Positions 21,614 through 24,631 of a stretch of 24,631 bases of DNA are shown here, in pieces. The notes under the pieces are model-generated. The model was not told the DNA's origin. It ran no database searches and saw only the letters and a program-made list of their open reading frames with translations. The translations under genes were made by a program, and so were the position numbers. The stretch covers positions 1-24,631 of the forward strand of contig JALQTG010000296.1 in NCBI GenBank assembly GCA_023264075.1, read 5' to 3'. The stretch is from Crocinitomicaceae bacterium. Lineage in GTDB: Bacteria; Bacteroidota; Bacteroidia; Flavobacteriales_D; Crocinitomicaceae. Every line of letters starts with the position of its first letter. The stretch's first letter is position 1.

Positions 21614-23629
21614 ATGATGTTGAACTGGAGCAACTTTTTCGTTTTTACTTCTATTTTTTTAATTGCTGGGGTTGGTTATGGACAGCTGTTCACAGAAGAT
21701 TTTGAAAGTGGATCAGGAGGTTACTCGGCTAGTGCCAATTGCCTATCAGGAAGTGACTATTTTACTTTAACGAATGACGCTTCCATACCTGCAAATTTCA
21801 CCAATAACTTAACAAATTTCTTCGCGGCCCAAGATATCGATGGGTGTGCAAGCGGAAGTTCACAAACTATAACTTGGTCCGGTATTTCAATAAGTGGTTG
21901 TACAGGACTCTCTTTTAGTATCGATTTAGCGGAGGATGATGATGGGGCAACGAACCAAGACTGGGATGTCGCAGATTTCGTACACATTGATTATAATATT
22001 GATGGAGGCGCATATACTCCTTTGATTTGGATTGAAAACGATGGATCAACATACAATTCAGCACCATTTATAGATTCTGATTTTGACGGGACGGGAGATG
22101 CATCAGAAATAACATCGACATTTCAAACATTTACAAACGTGATTTCAGGAACTGGAAGTACATTAAATATTCGTATAACTATCGATCTTGATGCTGGAGA
22201 CGAAGATATTGCATTGGATAATCTAATAATTACTGGAGCTTGCGGAGGAACCATAACCGCAAGTTCCATTTCAGGTGATCCCTTCACCGTTGATTGCGCT
22301 GGGCCAACATCAGCGAGTGGAACATTTAGTTTTACAAGTTCTGGCTCCTTTAATGCGGGCAATGTTTTCTCTGCTGAATTATCTGATGGAACCGTACTCG
22401 GAACATTAACCTCTTCGGGTGCTAATCCATCAGGAGCTATCTCAATCAACGTTCCAGCAAACTTAGCAACTGGAAATTATGATATCGTTGTCACATCTTC
22501 AGATCCGGTTTCAACAAGTAATAACCTTACATTTTCATTAGTTCAAAACTGCGAGCCACCTCACCTTAATAGTTTGGTGTTAAATTCCTGCAATACTGTA
22601 TGTGACGAGGGCAATAACGAAGTGATTTTTGGAAGTTCTGGTGACTACAGTGTTACCCTAAATTCTGCAAATTTAACTGTAACCTATGGGTCCTCAGTAT
22701 CTCCTACAACTGATTATACAGATCCATTTGTTTCCAATAGTGCAAAAACTAATTCATTAAATACTGATGCTGGATGTTCAGGTCTATTTCTTGATGGATT
22801 AAATGTCACAGTTGCCCCAAATTCTAAATTTATGATAGTTAGTAACGATTTTTGTTCTGGAGATGGATTGGACCTCAGCTCATTATGTGGAAGTGGTCCT
22901 ATTTATGTCCTGTATTCAACCGATCCATCTTGGAGTAGCAGTGGGAATTTTACGAACAGTACTTCTGCAGGAATAAGGTATTTACAATCTTCAATTTCGA
23001 CCACTTCCGCCCTATTCATCATAGATTACTCTTTTGATTCAGGATTGAATTCAGGTGCTGATGGTGATTATGTAAAATGGAACTCGACAGGAGGTTTAGC
23101 CTCAGAAGTAGGCAATAATGGATGTACGCTAAGTGCTACATTGTTACCTATCGAATTAACTGAATTCAATGGTTTCCTCCGCTACAACTCTGTCATGCTA
23201 ACTTGGACCACACTTTCTGAACTAAACAACGATTATTTCAGTTTGTATCATTCCATGAACGGAAAAGTTTTTGAAGAACTTAGTACAGTTCCTGGAAGTG
23301 GAACAACCTCATCAATATTAAATTATTCCTTCGAACACAGAAACCCGGGCCCAGGAATTAACTATTACAAACTCAAATCGGTTGATTATGATGGAACGGT
23401 TCACGAAAAAGGAATCATTGCTGTGCAAGTAGAAAAGAATCTCATTTTTTATAATAAGATTACACGGTCAATTCAGATGAATTACAAATCAGACTTTGCA
23501 GTTTATGGTAGCGATGGTCGATTAATTGCGCGTGTGGAGCAACAAAATGCGATTCCCTTTGAAGGTTTTGGTGTATTTCATGTGATTGACGAGCGTTCAG
23601 GTGAATCCTTTAAATTAGGAGTTTATTAA
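21614..23629 (+). CDS. Secreted modular protein, probable type IX secretion cargo
   Basis: This 671-residue protein has a signal peptide of about 23 residues (cleavage GYG|QLF). The N-terminal module (24-205) begins TEDFESGSGGY and has paired cysteines and Asp-rich turns (AEDDDGATNQDWD, DLDAGDEDIALDN). A beta-sandwich follows at 210-310. A Cys-rich module at 317-510 carries NSCNTVCDEGNNE, GCSGLFL and SSLCGSGPIYV, and ends NNGC. A fibronectin-like unit starts LLPIELTEFNG and contains LTWTTLSELNNDYFSLYHS; this is a common linker just before type IX sorting domains. The terminal ~60 residues (DFAVYGSDGRLIARV...FKLGVY) resemble a short, divergent sorting domain. Export to the surface or medium is inferred. 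The ligand or adhesive role is unknown; no enzyme motif is seen. Confidence 0.82.
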   Translation: MMLNWSNFFVFTSIFLIAGVGYGQLFTEDFESGSGGYSASANCLSGSDYFTLTNDASIPANFTNNLTNFFAAQDIDGCASGSSQTITWSGISISGCTGLSFSIDLAEDDDGATNQDWDVADFVHIDYNIDGGAYTPLIWIENDGSTYNSAPFIDSDFDGTGDASEITSTFQTFTNVISGTGSTLNIRITIDLDAGDEDIALDNLIITGACGGTITASSISGDPFTVDCAGPTSASGTFSFTSSGSFNAGNVFSAELSDGTVLGTLTSSGANPSGAISINVPANLATGNYDIVVTSSDPVSTSNNLTFSLVQNCEPPHLNSLVLNSCNTVCDEGNNEVIFGSSGDYSVTLNSANLTVTYGSSVSPTTDYTDPFVSNSAKTNSLNTDAGCSGLFLDGLNVTVAPNSKFMIVSNDFCSGDGLDLSSLCGSGPIYVLYSTDPSWSSSGNFTNSTSAGIRYLQSSISTTSALFIIDYSFDSGLNSGADGDYVKWNSTGGLASEVGNNGCTLSATLLPIELTEFNGFLRYNSVMLTWTTLSELNNDYFSLYHSMNGKVFEELSTVPGSGTTSSILNYSFEHRNPGPGINYYKLKSVDYDGTVHEKGIIAVQVEKNLIFYNKITRSIQMNYKSDFAVYGSDGRLIARVEQQNAIPFEGFGVFHVIDERSGESFKLGVY

Positions 23630-23635
23630 AAGTTG

Positions 23636-23664
23636 TTCGATGTTCTATGTTTGGGTGCTCTATG
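23636..23664. repeat. Short GTTC/CTATGT word cluster between the secreted protein gene and purT
   Basis: The sequence contains TGTTCGATGTTCTATGTTTG and then GCTCTATGT. TGTTC occurs twice and CTATGT twice within about 30 nt. It resembles the GTTC-rich words of the other gaps but is not an exact copy. Confidence 0.35.
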
Positions 23665-23681
23665 TCCCATTCATTTTTTCT

Positions 23682-23689
23682 TAATTTTG
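23682..23689 (+). promoter_or_regulatory. Putative -7 promoter element of purT
   Basis: TAATTTTG matches TAnnTTTG exactly and ends 18 nt before the ATG at 23708. No good -33 element is seen at the usual distance. Confidence 0.5.
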
Positions 23690-23707
23690 TTGCATTAAAA
23701 TCATGCG

Positions 23708-24631
23708 ATGAAAAAGATACTATTACTCGGTTCAGGGGAATTAGGAAAAGAATTTACCATTGCTGCAAAGCGTTATGGACATACCGTAATTGCTGCAGAT
23801 AGCTATTCGAATGCTCCTGCTATGCAAGTGGCGGATAGCTTTGAAGTGATCTCTATGTTAGATGGAGATGCTTTAGAACATGTCGTAAATACTCATCAAC
23901 CGGACATCATCGTACCAGAAATTGAAGCCATTCGTACGGAGAAGCTGTATGAATTTGAAGAGCGTGGCGTGCAAGTAGTTCCCTCAGCTAAAGCAACGAA
24001 TTACACTATGAATCGCAAAAAAATTCGCGATTTAGCAGCGAAAGATCTCGGCTTAAAAACTGCAAACTACCGTTATGCAACTACATTAGAAGAGTTTATT
24101 GAAGCGGTTGAAGCGGTTGGAATGCCTTGTGTTGTAAAACCATTAATGTCTTCCTCTGGCAAAGGTCAATCGGTAATTAAAACAGCAGACGACATCACAA
24201 CATCTTGGGAAATTGCTCACACCAAAGGTCGGGGAGATGCTGTAGAGGTAATTGTAGAAGCATTTATCGAGTTTGATTTTGAGATTACGCTGTTGACAGT
24301 CACACAAAAAGAAGGACCTACATTATTTTGTCCACCAATTGGGCATAGACAAGAACGAGGGGATTACCAAGAAAGCTGGCAGCCTCAGCCGATGAACCCT
24401 ACGCAATTAAAAGAAGCACAAGAAATGGCCGACAAAGTAACTGCTGCACTCGGTGGAGCCGGACTTTGGGGAGTAGAATTCTTCATCGGTAAAGACGCTG
24501 TTTATTTTTCAGAATTATCACCACGTCCACACGATACTGGAATGGTAACTTTAGCAGGAACCCAAAACTTTACAGAATTCGAATTGCACGCGCGCGCTGT
24601 ATTAGGAATCCCCATTGCAGAAGTTACGCAA
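23708..24631 (+). CDS. purT: Formate-dependent phosphoribosylglycinamide formyltransferase, N-terminal 308 residues (3'-truncated by window edge)
   Basis: The frame is open to the last base. The start is ATG 23708; ATG 23703 is out of frame and stops after two codons. PurT uses ATP and formate to formylate GAR in step three of purine synthesis, an alternative to folate-dependent PurN. The ATP-grasp protein begins KKILLLGSGELGKEF (2-16), with VPEIEAI for GAR binding near 80. MNRKKIRDLAA, the ATP-binding VVKPLMSSSGKGQS (near 150-163), EFDFEITLLTV, PIGHRQERGDYQESWQP, WGVEFFI and the metal/ATP-site LSPRPHDTGMVT follow. Length to the window end is 308 of about 390 residues. It is transcribed separately from the secreted protein gene. 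Confidence 0.93.
   Translation, partial: MKKILLLGSGELGKEFTIAAKRYGHTVIAADSYSNAPAMQVADSFEVISMLDGDALEHVVNTHQPDIIVPEIEAIRTEKLYEFEERGVQVVPSAKATNYTMNRKKIRDLAAKDLGLKTANYRYATTLEEFIEAVEAVGMPCVVKPLMSSSGKGQSVIKTADDITTSWEIAHTKGRGDAVEVIVEAFIEFDFEITLLTVTQKEGPTLFCPPIGHRQERGDYQESWQPQPMNPTQLKEAQEMADKVTAALGGAGLWGVEFFIGKDAVYFSELSPRPHDTGMVTLAGTQNFTEFELHARAVLGIPIAEVTQ

Overview
The window reads as a chromosomal segment of a Bacteroidota bacterium, most likely from Flavobacteriales or a close relative. Four observations support this. Putative promoters carry the Bacteroidota -7 element TAnnTTTG. There are families typical of the phylum: a large TPR protein paired with a beta-barrel protein, a DUF5686 protein, a TonB receptor with a carboxypeptidase-regulatory-like N-terminal domain, an SbsA-type Ig lipoprotein and a probable type IX cargo protein. 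Five predicted signal peptidase I substrates have Gln right after the expected cleavage site. Intergenic gaps are short and contain related GTTC/AGGTT words. I see no rRNA, tRNA, CRISPR array, insertion sequence or prophage. Most of the content is housekeeping or envelope genes.

Layout. Plus strand, 1-2751: the 3' end of a large TPR protein gene, overlapped by a beta-barrel protein gene. 2752-3045 is a structured intergenic region. 3046-5316 encodes a ZnuD-like TonB-dependent receptor. 5443-8568 is a compact operon of a Rid-family deaminase, a small membrane TPR protein, free-methionine-(R)-sulfoxide reductase and an Ig-domain lipoprotein. 8665-10608 encodes a TPR/HisKA_2 sensor kinase whose most sensible start is a CTG codon.

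Minus strand, 20011-10595 (read right to left): rhlE-type helicase, DUF5686 outer-membrane protein, lptB, then a tight run of a small lipoprotein, thyA, folA, topB and two thioredoxin-fold proteins. thyA and folA are functionally linked: ThyA makes dTMP and dihydrofolate, and FolA recycles the dihydrofolate. The two thioredoxin-like proteins overlap by ATGA and are probably translationally coupled. This strand ends with a 14-nt convergent overlap with the kinase gene.

Plus strand again, 20233-24631: a pirin-family protein with a twin-arginine signal, a large secreted modular protein and the 5' part of purT.

No clearly new multigene system stands out. The points most worth checking are: (i) a dnaX-like A AAA AAG slippery site followed by a small stem-loop inside topB; (ii) the CTG start of the kinase; (iii) the Tat-exported pirin; (iv) interleaved hairpins with complementary triloops at 2796-2870, and the wider intergenic word family; (v) an 8-G run in the membrane thioredoxin gene; and (vi) the replaced middle Asp of the TopB toprim motif.
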